From: Chloroflexota bacterium
GTDB lineage: Bacteria; Chloroflexota; Chloroflexia; Thermomicrobiales; JADLAZ01
DNA: 64,000 bases
NCBI GenBank assembly: GCA_020849725.1
Contig: JADLAZ010000282.1
Span: 1 to 64,000, forward strand
Direction of reading: 5' to 3'
Below are positions 43,811-51,943 of this stretch, one piece after another (the stretch's first letter is position 1; each line of letters begins with the position of its first letter). Below the pieces are notes generated by a model. That model searched no databases and had not been told where the DNA came from. It saw only the letters and a program-made list of their open reading frames with translations. The position numbers and the translations under genes were made by a program.

Positions 43811-44609
43811 ATGCTTCGCTCACTCCTGCGCCGGGTCGTCGGCACCCTCGACGCCCGCCCGGACCTGGAGGGGGCCACCCTCCTGGCGGCGGTCCTGGGG
43901 CTCCAGACCGGCTGGCTCTGGCGCCACCTCGTCTGGCCGGGCGAGGTCGGCCTGCTCGTGCTCGGCGCCGGCGGCGTCGCGCTTGGGCTGGCGGTCGGCG
44001 CACTGGGCGGGCTTGCCGCCCAGCGCCAGCCCCGGGTTGGTCGCCTCCAGGTGCTCGGGCTCCCCGGCCTGGTGGTGGGCCTGGCGACCACCTACGCCGC
44101 CCTGCAGCTGGTCCTCACCGATCTCGCGGCGCGCGGCGCGCCGCCGGGCCTCGCGCCGGCGAGCGCCCCCGGACCCTGGTGGCCAGGGGGCGACTGGGTG
44201 GTGGCCCTCGTGCTGGCCGCCGGCTGGGGCGGAGCGCTGATCCGTCTCGCCCGGCTGGCAGCCTCGCCCGGCATCGTCGTGCCGGATGTGGCGTCTTCAC
44301 GGGTGGAGCAGCGGGCGATCGTGGCCATGCGCGCCCGGCTCGAGCGCCACGTCCGCCAGCAGCCGCGGGGCGTGCTCGCCCGTGCCGTCGCTCATCTCCG
44401 GGAGGCGACCCGGCCAGGCCGCCGGCCTGCGGTCGATGATTGGCCGGGCCCGGGCCGGCGCCGCTGGTGGGTCGTCGTGCTTGGCTTGCTCATCGGCTGG
44501 CCCCGGCTGACGCGCCCCGGCCGCCGCGGACCGCGCCGCGGCGCGCCGGCGCCGCGGTCAGGCCCTCGTTGGTCCGGCGTCGCAGTCTCCGCCCGGAAAG
44601 GGGATCGTC
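43811..44609 (+). CDS. membrane protein of the secretion locus, 3' end unresolved
   Basis: ATG at 43811 opens a frame with four or five membrane helices (ATLLAAVLGLQTGWLWRHLV, VGLLVLGAGGVALGLAVGAL, LPGLVVGLATTYAALQLVL, DWVVALVLAAGWGGALIRLA, WWVVVLGLLIGW) up to about 44490. After that the product becomes Arg/Pro-rich and has no stop until 45677-45679, overlapping the whole next gene in another frame. A TGA in the +1-shifted frame at 44508-44510 would end it sensibly, so a one-base shift (real or an assembly error) near the CCCC run around 44503 is likely. The end given here is only the limit before the next gene. Family unknown; probably an accessory secretion component. Confidence 0.5.
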
Positions 44610-45611
44610 ATGCTGCCCAACCCGTTCGAGATCGGCGACTGGTTCGAGCACCTGCTCGCCAATGCCCTCAGCTTCCTGCTGCTCAGTCTGGTCGATGGCA
44701 TCTTCCGCTGGCTGGCCGACAGTCCCTTCATCTGGACGACGGCGGCCGAGGACACCTACGCCGCGCCCGCCCTCGCGCCCTGGCTCCTGGCCGGCCGCCT
44801 GGCCGCCGGCGCCCTGCTCCCGCTGCTGCTCGCCTGGGGCGGCCTGAAGGTGCTCGCCAAAGAGGTGACCGTCACCATGGTGGTCAGCCGCCTGCTGGTC
44901 GCGCTGGTGCTGGCGGCCTCGTCCACCTTCTGGGTGGGGCAGGCGATCGCCATCAACAATGGCCTGGCCCAGCTCTTCGGCCCGGACCTGGTCGGGCCGC
45001 CCGGCACCGAGGCGGCCCAGCGCTTCAACCGCGTGCTGGCCTTGGCCGGCGTCCCGGACGCGGAGCGGACGCGGCTGGTCCTGGAGCTGACGCCCTGCCT
45101 GGGGTCGAGCCTGGCCGGTCAGTGCCAGGACAACCCGATCGGCCGCCTGCTGGTGGCCAGCCTCGCCGGACAGGCCGACCTGGGCCAGACCGTGCTGCTG
45201 ATGCCGCTGCTGGTCCTCAGCCTGGGCGGCGGCATGGTGCTGGTGGCCCTGCTGCTCATGGTCCGCCTGGCGGCCCTCCAGCTGCTGTGCGTCCTCGCGC
45301 CGGTGTGCCTGATCTGCTTCGGCCTGCCCGGCTTCGACCGGGTCGGGCGCATCTGGGTCAACCTGTTCCTGCCCACCGTGTTCGTGCAGTGCGTCATGGT
45401 CCTGCTGCTGGCCCAGAGCCGGCAGTGGATGCAGGTCGGCGCCGAGCACGGCAGCCTGCTGCTGAGCCTCAGTTCGCTGGCGGCCATCTATCTCGTCCTC
45501 AAGGTGCCCGGCCTGGTCGGCGCGGCCGTCCTCGGCCAGCAGAGCTGGAGCGGCGCCGGCCGCGGCGCGCTGGCGGCGGTCAGCGCCGCCCGCACGCTCA
45601 TCCGTCGCTGA
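44610..45611 (+). CDS. second VirB6/TrbL-like membrane protein
   Basis: A 333-residue protein with about six membrane helices: LLANALSFLLLSLVDGIFRW, LAAGALLPLLLAWGGLKVLA, VVSRLLVALVLAASSTFWVG, VLLMPLLVLSLGGGMVLVAL, LQLLCVLAPVCLICFGLPG and a C-terminal LLLSLSSLAAIYLVLKVPGL. The order and the central cytosolic loop fit the TrbL/VirB6 family, inner-membrane channel of type IV secretion. ATG at 44610 follows GGAAAGGGG. It lies between the unresolved membrane gene and the cell-wall hydrolase gene on the same strand. Confidence 0.75.
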   Translation: MLPNPFEIGDWFEHLLANALSFLLLSLVDGIFRWLADSPFIWTTAAEDTYAAPALAPWLLAGRLAAGALLPLLLAWGGLKVLAKEVTVTMVVSRLLVALVLAASSTFWVGQAIAINNGLAQLFGPDLVGPPGTEAAQRFNRVLALAGVPDAERTRLVLELTPCLGSSLAGQCQDNPIGRLLVASLAGQADLGQTVLLMPLLVLSLGGGMVLVALLLMVRLAALQLLCVLAPVCLICFGLPGFDRVGRIWVNLFLPTVFVQCVMVLLLAQSRQWMQVGAEHGSLLLSLSSLAAIYLVLKVPGLVGAAVLGQQSWSGAGRGALAAVSAARTLIRR

Positions 45612-45842
45612 CCGGCCTGGCGACGACGCCGGTCCCCCGGCCGGCGGCCGCCAGGTGTGGCAGCAGCGGGCGCTCGTGACCGCGCCGGAATGGCACGCCG
45701 GCGCCGGGGCAAGCCGACCGGTCGGTGTCGGCGCGGCAAGGGGGCGGCCGCGCTCGGGGTATCCCTGGCCGATTGGGCCGGTGCGGCACGCCGGATCAGG
45801 CCGGCGGCGGGGGCGTGCCCGGTCGCCCGGAAGGAGGAGGTC

Positions 45843-47765
45843 ATGCCCGGTGTCGTGGTCGTGGCGGCCCGCTGGCTGCTGGCCACCTTCATCAGCGATA
45901 TGCTGCGCGTGTTCGCCCCGATGCTGGTCGGCCTGGTCATCCTCATCCTGGTCGCCGGCCAGAGCCTGGGCGTGAGCAGCATGTCCTCGCCGCATGCGCG
46001 CGGGGAGTTCTACCGGCCGCTGGTGACGACGGTGGCGTTGCGCACCGCCCTGGAGGTCCAGCGGGACGCCACCGGGCGGCCCGTCCTCGACCAGGACGGC
46101 GACCTCATCCTGCTGCCGGTGCCAGCGGAGCAACTGACCGATCCGGCGGGCATGATCCCGCCGGCCTTCCTGATGGCGCTGGCCGATGTCCTCACCGGCT
46201 TCAACCCACTGCACGCCTGCGCCTCCCCGGCGGATGCGACCCGGCCGCGGGCCGATCCGACGGCGCGGCGCGGGCTGCTGGCGGCCGACCCGTTGCGGTT
46301 CCGTTCGATCCCCCATCCCGACACCGCCCGCGCCAAGTGGCGGCTGGCCCTGGCCTTCGCCCGGCGCGACCAGGCCGACGGCGCGCCGGCGCCACCGCCG
46401 CCGACGCCGGAGGCCCAGCCGCCGGAGCGGGTGCTGTGCGACGCCGAGGTCAACGCCTACGCCGCCGCCGTCCTGATCGGCGGCTATCGCTGGGGCGCCG
46501 AAAACGAGGTGGAAGGCGTCAACGGCGCCTACCGGCTGCTGGTCGAGGCCTACTGGCGGGCGGTCGAGCGCTATCAGGCCGACCGGCGCGACTGGGAGCG
46601 CTGCCGGGACGGCCAACGGGAGGATGAGGCGGCCGGGGCGCCGCCGCGCGCCTGCGGCGACCGTCCGACCGAGCCGGAGCCGCCCCTGCCGCCCGCGCCG
46701 AGCTGCGTCCAGCCCGAGCTGCGGACGGTGGACACCCCGACCGTGCCGTCCGAATGGGACGAGGAGGAGATGATCTGCCAGGTCATGCGCCGCTGGTGGC
46801 GCCGGCCGGGCCAGCCGCCGCGCCGCGACTATCTCGGCGTCTGGTACGCCTTCCAGGCCTGGAAGAGCGCGCTGGCGCGGCCGATCACCGTGCCGGGCCA
46901 GGCCATCCCGCCCGACGGCGACCCGCTGGACGCGCCGGTCGGCAGCGCGCCCTACAACGTCACCGAGGCGATCCGCTACGCGCGCGGCCAGCTCGGCAAG
47001 CCCTACGTCTACGGCGCGCCGGTCGAGCCCACCAACCCCAATCCGCCCGCCTTCGACTGTAGCGGGCTGGTCCAATGGGCATATCACCAGGCCGGCTTCC
47101 ACCTCCCACGCGTGGCGGCCGACCAGTTCGCCGCCACGACCGGCCGCGGGGCGCGCGTCCTGCCACGGGCCGCCCTGCAGCCCGGCGACCTTGTCTTCTT
47201 CGGCACGACCACCGCGCGCGCCGACGGGATCACCCACGTGGGCATCTACCTCGGCGGCGGCCAGATGATCGACGCGCCGGACTGGAACCAGCCGGTCCGC
47301 GTCACGCCGCTCTACGCGAGCTTCCTGGGCGGCGGGCGCGTCGTCAGCGCCGCCGCGCCGGCGCCGGCCCGCGTCTCGGTCTGGGCGTGGACGGGCGGGC
47401 GGCGCTTCCCGGTCACCCAGGAGTTCGGCGCCTGGGACTGCACGAACTATGCGAGTTGCCGCCATCCGGGCCTGGACCTGGGGCTGCCGACCGGCACGCC
47501 GGTGACGGCCGCCCTGCCGGGACGCGTCACGCTAGCCGGCTCGTATGGCGGCTACGGGCAGGCGGTTGTCGTCGAGACGAGCATCGGCGCCGTCGTGCTG
47601 GGACACCTGAGCCGGGTGCTGGTGACGCCGGGGCAGTTGGTCCAGCCCGGCCAGCCGCTCGGGCTCTCCGGCGCCACCGGCGTCTCGACGGGACCGCACC
47701 TGCACCTGGAGACCCGCAATGCCAGCAGCCAGCCGTTCAGCCCGCTGCTGGTCTTCGATCGCTAG
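45843..47765 (+). CDS. VirB1-like cell-wall hydrolase with NlpC/P60 and M23 domains
   Basis: A 640-residue protein. A membrane helix at about residues 22-42 (VFAPMLVGLVILILVAGQS) anchors it. Residues 375-500 form an NlpC/P60 peptidase: AIRYARGQLGKPYVYG, FDCSGLVQWAYHQAG (catalytic Cys), GDLVFFG ... THVGIYLGGGQMID (catalytic His). Residues 520-635 form an M23 metallopeptidase: HPGLDLGLPTG (HxxxD), YGQAVVVETSIGAVVLGHL, GPHLHLETRN (HxH). Both active sites are complete. Two murein-cutting domains in one secretion protein would open the wall for the transfer channel, the VirB1 role in Gram-positive-type systems. ATG at 45843 follows GGAGGAGG. Confidence 0.85.
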   Translation: MPGVVVVAARWLLATFISDMLRVFAPMLVGLVILILVAGQSLGVSSMSSPHARGEFYRPLVTTVALRTALEVQRDATGRPVLDQDGDLILLPVPAEQLTDPAGMIPPAFLMALADVLTGFNPLHACASPADATRPRADPTARRGLLAADPLRFRSIPHPDTARAKWRLALAFARRDQADGAPAPPPPTPEAQPPERVLCDAEVNAYAAAVLIGGYRWGAENEVEGVNGAYRLLVEAYWRAVERYQADRRDWERCRDGQREDEAAGAPPRACGDRPTEPEPPLPPAPSCVQPELRTVDTPTVPSEWDEEEMICQVMRRWWRRPGQPPRRDYLGVWYAFQAWKSALARPITVPGQAIPPDGDPLDAPVGSAPYNVTEAIRYARGQLGKPYVYGAPVEPTNPNPPAFDCSGLVQWAYHQAGFHLPRVAADQFAATTGRGARVLPRAALQPGDLVFFGTTTARADGITHVGIYLGGGQMIDAPDWNQPVRVTPLYASFLGGGRVVSAAAPAPARVSVWAWTGGRRFPVTQEFGAWDCTNYASCRHPGLDLGLPTGTPVTAALPGRVTLAGSYGGYGQAVVVETSIGAVVLGHLSRVLVTPGQLVQPGQPLGLSGATGVSTGPHLHLETRNASSQPFSPLLVFDR

Positions 47766-47969
47766 ACCGGGGGTGACGTCGGCACGGCCGCCGCTGCCAG
47801 TCGGTGGACGGGCGGGACCACACCCTCGCGCCACGATGTGGAGGAACGCTATGGATTGCACCCGTGCGCCACCAGGGTGACACGATCAGACGCCGGGCGC
47901 GCCGGCCTGCACGCGCCTGTTTCGTGGGATGGCTGGCGGAGTGCCAGCCAACGTCGAGGAGGCTTTTCA

Positions 47970-48365
47970 ATGGTCATGGTGATGATTCTCGCAATGATGG
48001 TCGTCCAGCTGGGGGCGGTGCTGCTCGCCGGGGTGGGCGGCGGGGCGGTCGGCGATGTCGGGACGGTCGTCCGCTTCCAGGCGCCGCCGCCCACCGCCCC
48101 GCTGATCGAGGCGGTCATGCAGATCGTGCGCTGGATGGCCGCCTTTGTCGGCGTGGCCATCGCCTTCCGGGCGGTGACGATGGGCCTGAGCCTGGTGGCC
48201 ATCGGCGGCCCGCGGGCCGTCCTAGCCTCCAAGGAGACGATCATGGAGATCGCCGGCGCGCTGCTGCTGATCGGCTTCGCCCTCTCCGGCGGCGGCCCCT
48301 GGTTGCAGGGGCTCTTCCAGATCACACCTGGCGGCGCTGGCCCGGCCCCGAAGCCGGGCGGCTAG
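47970..48365 (+). CDS. small VirB2/TrbC-like membrane protein
   Basis: A 131-residue protein with an N-terminal hydrophobic segment (MVMVMILAMMVVQLGAVLLAG) and two further helices (IVRWMAAFVGVAIAFRAVTM and IMEIAGALLLIGFALSGGG) joined by a short basic loop, the shape of VirB2-type pilins. ATG at 47970 follows GAGGAGG. It precedes the PrgI-like and VirB4 genes, where such a pilin gene usually sits. Sequence alone gives no specific motif, so the call depends on topology and order. Confidence 0.6.
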   Translation: MVMVMILAMMVVQLGAVLLAGVGGGAVGDVGTVVRFQAPPPTAPLIEAVMQIVRWMAAFVGVAIAFRAVTMGLSLVAIGGPRAVLASKETIMEIAGALLLIGFALSGGGPWLQGLFQITPGGAGPAPKPGG

Positions 48366-48463
48366 GGCGCGGGAGGCCCGGCGGCGCCAGGGCGGCGCCA
48401 GGCGCACACGTCATGCCGGCGGCCGGGCCCACCTCCCGGCTGTCCGGCGGAACGGAGGGTATC

Positions 48464-48907
48464 ATGCCGCGATCCTCGGCGGCGACCGGGCCGCGCTACC
48501 CGGTCCCGACCCACCTCCACGCGGCGCGCGGCACGATCACGCTGCCACTGCTCGGGCGCTTCACCTGGCCCCAGTTCTGGTGGCTGGTGGGTGCCGCCGT
48601 CCTGATCGGCCTCCCCTGGTGGCTGCTCCAGCTCGCGCCGCTGGTCGCCGCGCTGTGGAGCACTCCCGTCGGCCTGCTGGCGCTCGTCTGCGCCTTCGTG
48701 CCGGTCAACACCCGGCCCTTCCCGGTCTGGCTGGCCGTCTACGCCCGCTACCGGCGCCGCCCGCGCCGGGCCGTCTGGCGGCCAGCCACCCGGCCCACGG
48801 CCGGTGCGACGAGCGGCGCCTTCGTGCGCTATGCCCCGCACGTGCAATGGCTGGCTACCACGCCGGAGTCGCCGGCGGCGCGCGCCGACGATGGTCGCGC
48901 AACGTGA
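48464..48907 (+). CDS. PrgI/VirB3-like membrane protein
   Basis: A 147-residue protein: YPVPTHLHAARGTITLPLLG then RFTWPQFWWLVGAAVLIGLP, two adjacent membrane helices (about 36-56 and 60-82), and a basic C-terminus. The pattern (P-x-H-L ... G-x-F-T-x-x-Q-F-x-x-L, helix pair) is that of PrgI, the VirB3 counterpart of Gram-positive type IV secretion. ATG at 48464 follows ACGGAGGG. It lies just upstream of the VirB4 parts, as in other systems. Confidence 0.65.
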   Translation: MPRSSAATGPRYPVPTHLHAARGTITLPLLGRFTWPQFWWLVGAAVLIGLPWWLLQLAPLVAALWSTPVGLLALVCAFVPVNTRPFPVWLAVYARYRRRPRRAVWRPATRPTAGATSGAFVRYAPHVQWLATTPESPAARADDGRAT

Positions 48908-48932
48908 ACGGACGTGATTGGAGGAACCACCC

Positions 48933-49625
48933 ATGCCCACGTCGCCGTCGCCCGTGCCCACGCTGGACTATCTGCACCCCATCGTCGCCGTCGAGGACGA
49001 GGCGCTGATCCTGCGGGATGGGACGCTGCTGGCCCTGCTCCGCTGCCGCAGCAGCGGGCTGGCCCTGCGCACCGACGACGAGGCGGACGCGCTGGTCCAG
49101 GCGCTCAAGCGCCAGTTGCTGGCGCTGCGCGGCCTCACCCAGGTCGTGATCGACGTCGCCCCGGTCGATGTGCGCCGCTTCCTGGCCGGCCACCAGCGCG
49201 CCACGCGCGACGAGCCGGACCCGCGGCTGGCCCGCCTGGCGGCCCACCAGCGGCAGTACATCGCCCAGTTGGGCACGACGCGGCGCATCCTGGCGCACCA
49301 GTCCTACCTGGTGGTGGCGGTGCCGCCACCGCTCCTGGCCCGGCGGCGCGGCGCCTGGCGGCAACCAGCTACCGGACCGCCCCCCGAGACCCCGGCGCAG
49401 CGGCACGAACGGCGGCGCGAGCTGACCCAGCAGGCCGGGCGGGTGGTCCACCTGTTCGCCGGCCTGGGCATCGAGGCGGCGCGCCTCACCACGCGCCAGC
49501 TGGGGGAGGTGGTCCAGTGCTGGGCCGATCCCGAGCGCGGCGCCCGCCGGCCCAGCCCGGTCGTGGCCGCCGACCTGGCGACCGGACCCGTCGTGCTCGC
49601 CGGCCAGGGGTCGGTCACTACCTAA
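48933..49625 (+). CDS. VirB4 N-terminal domain encoded as a separate protein
   Basis: A 230-residue soluble protein: YLHPIVAVEDEALILRDGTL, LALLRCRSSGLALRTDDEAD, LRGLTQVVIDVAPVDVRRF. This resembles the N-terminal part of VirB4/TraC/TrbE that contacts the membrane. It has no P-loop and ends before the core, which is encoded by the next gene (49741). ATG at 48933 follows TTGGAGGAA. Splitting the ATPase in two is uncommon and may be a lineage trait. Confidence 0.65.
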   Translation: MPTSPSPVPTLDYLHPIVAVEDEALILRDGTLLALLRCRSSGLALRTDDEADALVQALKRQLLALRGLTQVVIDVAPVDVRRFLAGHQRATRDEPDPRLARLAAHQRQYIAQLGTTRRILAHQSYLVVAVPPPLLARRRGAWRQPATGPPPETPAQRHERRRELTQQAGRVVHLFAGLGIEAARLTTRQLGEVVQCWADPERGARRPSPVVAADLATGPVVLAGQGSVTT

Positions 49626-49740
49626 ACCCTGGCTCCCCCGGTGGCCTACCCACGCTGATGGCGATCACCACCCGGGGGGCCGCCCCGATGCGCTTCCGGC
49701 GGCTGCTCGTCAGCCCCTTCAGAAAGGAGCCCATGAAGCC

Positions 49741-51729
49741 ATGCCACGTCCTTCACTGCCACGTCCTTCACTCGCCCACCTCCGCCGCTGGGGCCGCGCG
49801 GCTCGGCCCACGCCGGCGGCCACCGCCGCCACCATGCGCGGCGTGCGCGATCTGCTGTTGCCGGGCAGCATCCGCGAGCATCCCCGGTATCTCGAAGTCG
49901 GCGGCCGCTTTCAGGCGACGCTGGCCATCCGCACCTACCCGCGCGAGGTCGGGCCCAACTGGCTCGAACCGCTCTGGACCTGCGGCGTACCCTGCCGCGT
50001 GGTGATCCATCCGCACGCCCTCGACCGGGTCAGCGCCCGCGCCTGGCTCCAGGACCGGCAGCGCTGGCTGCGCGCCGAGCGCCTGGAGAGCGCGGCGGAG
50101 GGCGATGAGGCCCGCGCCGAGACCACGCTGGGCCTGGAAGACGCCGACGGGCTGGAGCTGGCGATCGAGCAGCGCGCGGACCTCCTCTACGAGTGCTCGC
50201 TCTACGTGGCCATCGAGGGCGGCACGCCCGCGGAGCTGGAGGAGCGCGTCCAGCACGTCCAGGAGCAGCTGGACGGCCTGGGCCTGGGCAGTATCCGGCT
50301 CCTCCATGAGGCGGTGCCCGGCTACCAGGCCACCCTGCCGATCGCGCTGGACGCGCCCCGGCTGACCCACCCGCTGACCGCCAGCGTGCTGGCGGCCGCC
50401 TACCCCTTCGCCGGCGGCGACCAGGGGCGGGGCCACGTCTTCATCGGCCTCGGCCTCCACGGCGGCCAGCTGGTCGTCTTCGACCCGTTCGACCGCGACG
50501 AGCCGAACCCGCACACCGTCATCGGCGCGCCGTCGGGCGCCGGCAAGTCGTTCCTGATGAAGCTGCTGGTGCTGCGGACGCTGCCGCTAAGCCCCGACGG
50601 CGCCGGCAGCGGCTGCGACGCCTGGCTGGTCGACCCCGAGGGCGAGTGCGTCGAGCTGGCGACCTATCTGGGCGGGCGCATCATCTCACTGTCGCTCGGC
50701 GAGCACGGCGTGGGCCTCAACCCGCTCGACCTGCCGCCGGCCGATCCCAACCCCGACCCGCGCACCCCGCCGCCGCCGCCGGTGGCCGAGCGGGTGGCGG
50801 CGGTGACGACCCTACTCGGCCTGCTGATCGGCTCGGGCGGCGAGCTGGACCAGGACGAGCGCGTCCTGGCCAGCCATGCCACCCGGCTGGCCTACGCCCG
50901 GCGCGGCATCACCGACGACCCGGCCACCCATGGGCGGCCCGCGCCGACGCTGGCCGATGTCCAGGCGGTCCTGGCGACCGGGCTGACGCTCCAGGAGTTG
51001 CTCGACGCGCCCGCCACCGTCGACCCGGCGGCGATCTGGGCGGCGCACGCCGCCGGGTTGACGCTCGATCCGGCCGGCCCGCTGGATGGCCCGCTGATCG
51101 GCCTGGCCCGGCGCCTGGCCTTCCGCCTGCGCCTGTATACCCACGGCGAATACCGGGGGCTGTTCAACCGCCGCACCGAGGGCGACTTCACCGGCCGCGT
51201 CGTGGTCTGGAACCTGCGCCACCTGGATGGCCTGACGCCGGAGCTCAAGCGGGCGGCGCTGTACCTCCTGACCGACGCGGTCTGGACCCAGCTCCGGCGG
51301 CGCCGCCGCAACCGGATCCTGGTCGTCGACGAGGCGCACCACCTCAGCGAGACGCGGGCCGGTGGCCAGCTGCTAGCCAGCCTGGTCCAGCGCGGCCGCA
51401 AGTGGAACGTGGCGCTCTTCGTCGTCTGCCAGGATCTGGTCAAGCTGTTCGCCAGCGAGTATGGCCGGGATATCGGCGTCAACGCGGCGCGCGTCCTGCT
51501 CGGCTTCCACGCCCCGCAGCACGCCCCGGAGGTGGCGCGCCTGTACCGGCTGGGCGCCGGCGAGGCGCAGTGGCTGAGCCAGGCCCAGCGCGGCCAGGTG
51601 CTGGTCATCACCAGGACGCGTCGGTTGGCGGTCGACGTCATGGCCAGTCCCGAGGAGGAGGAGGTCATCACTACCGACGCCCAGACCTTGCTGGCGCGTG
51701 AGCGCGCCCATCCGCTCGCCGCCGTCTGA
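49741..51729 (+). CDS. virB4: VirB4-type secretion ATPase
   Basis: A 662-residue ATPase of the VirB4/TraC/TrbE family that energises type IV secretion. After an N-terminal domain (residues 30-240), Walker A is IGAPSGAGKSFLMKLL (about 261-276), then AWLVDPEGECVELATYLGG, Walker B RILVVDEAHHLSE (about 525-537) and the arginine-containing LLASLVQRGRKWNVALFVV then CQDLVKLFAS. All motor motifs are intact. ATG at 49741 has AAAGGAG 13 bases upstream. The first codons contain an in-frame 15-bp tandem duplication (PRPSLPRPSL). The primase gene follows 214 bases later. Confidence 0.88.
   Translation: MPRPSLPRPSLAHLRRWGRAARPTPAATAATMRGVRDLLLPGSIREHPRYLEVGGRFQATLAIRTYPREVGPNWLEPLWTCGVPCRVVIHPHALDRVSARAWLQDRQRWLRAERLESAAEGDEARAETTLGLEDADGLELAIEQRADLLYECSLYVAIEGGTPAELEERVQHVQEQLDGLGLGSIRLLHEAVPGYQATLPIALDAPRLTHPLTASVLAAAYPFAGGDQGRGHVFIGLGLHGGQLVVFDPFDRDEPNPHTVIGAPSGAGKSFLMKLLVLRTLPLSPDGAGSGCDAWLVDPEGECVELATYLGGRIISLSLGEHGVGLNPLDLPPADPNPDPRTPPPPPVAERVAAVTTLLGLLIGSGGELDQDERVLASHATRLAYARRGITDDPATHGRPAPTLADVQAVLATGLTLQELLDAPATVDPAAIWAAHAAGLTLDPAGPLDGPLIGLARRLAFRLRLYTHGEYRGLFNRRTEGDFTGRVVVWNLRHLDGLTPELKRAALYLLTDAVWTQLRRRRRNRILVVDEAHHLSETRAGGQLLASLVQRGRKWNVALFVVCQDLVKLFASEYGRDIGVNAARVLLGFHAPQHAPEVARLYRLGAGEAQWLSQAQRGQVLVITRTRRLAVDVMASPEEEEVITTDAQTLLARERAHPLAAV
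49742..49771. repeat. 15-bp tandem duplication at the virB4 start
   Basis: TGCCACGTCCTTCAC occurs twice in a row. Being 15 bases it keeps the frame and duplicates five residues. It looks like a simple replication-slippage event. Confidence 0.8.
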
Positions 51730-51943
51730 ACCGGCGCGCCATGGCGCGCCGCGCCGACCGGTGGGGCGGGGCGCATCGTGGGTCGCGCTGGTTGCCCGGA
51801 TGAGCGTGCCGCCCCACGGGTCGCCCGTCCCGCCGTGTCCCAGCACGCCGGGTGTGCTCATCCACGCGGTGGGTGAGGGCAGGCCCGGTCTACCCCCGAG
51901 CCGGCCGGGCTCGGCGGGCATCCACTACGCGAAGGAGGCCGCC

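Noticed and set aside
44490..47465. 991-codon open frame on the minus strand
   Set aside because: It is antisense to the VirB6-like and hydrolase genes, is rich in Arg/Gly/Gln/His without domains, and has no ribosome site; such shadows are normal in this GC-rich DNA.
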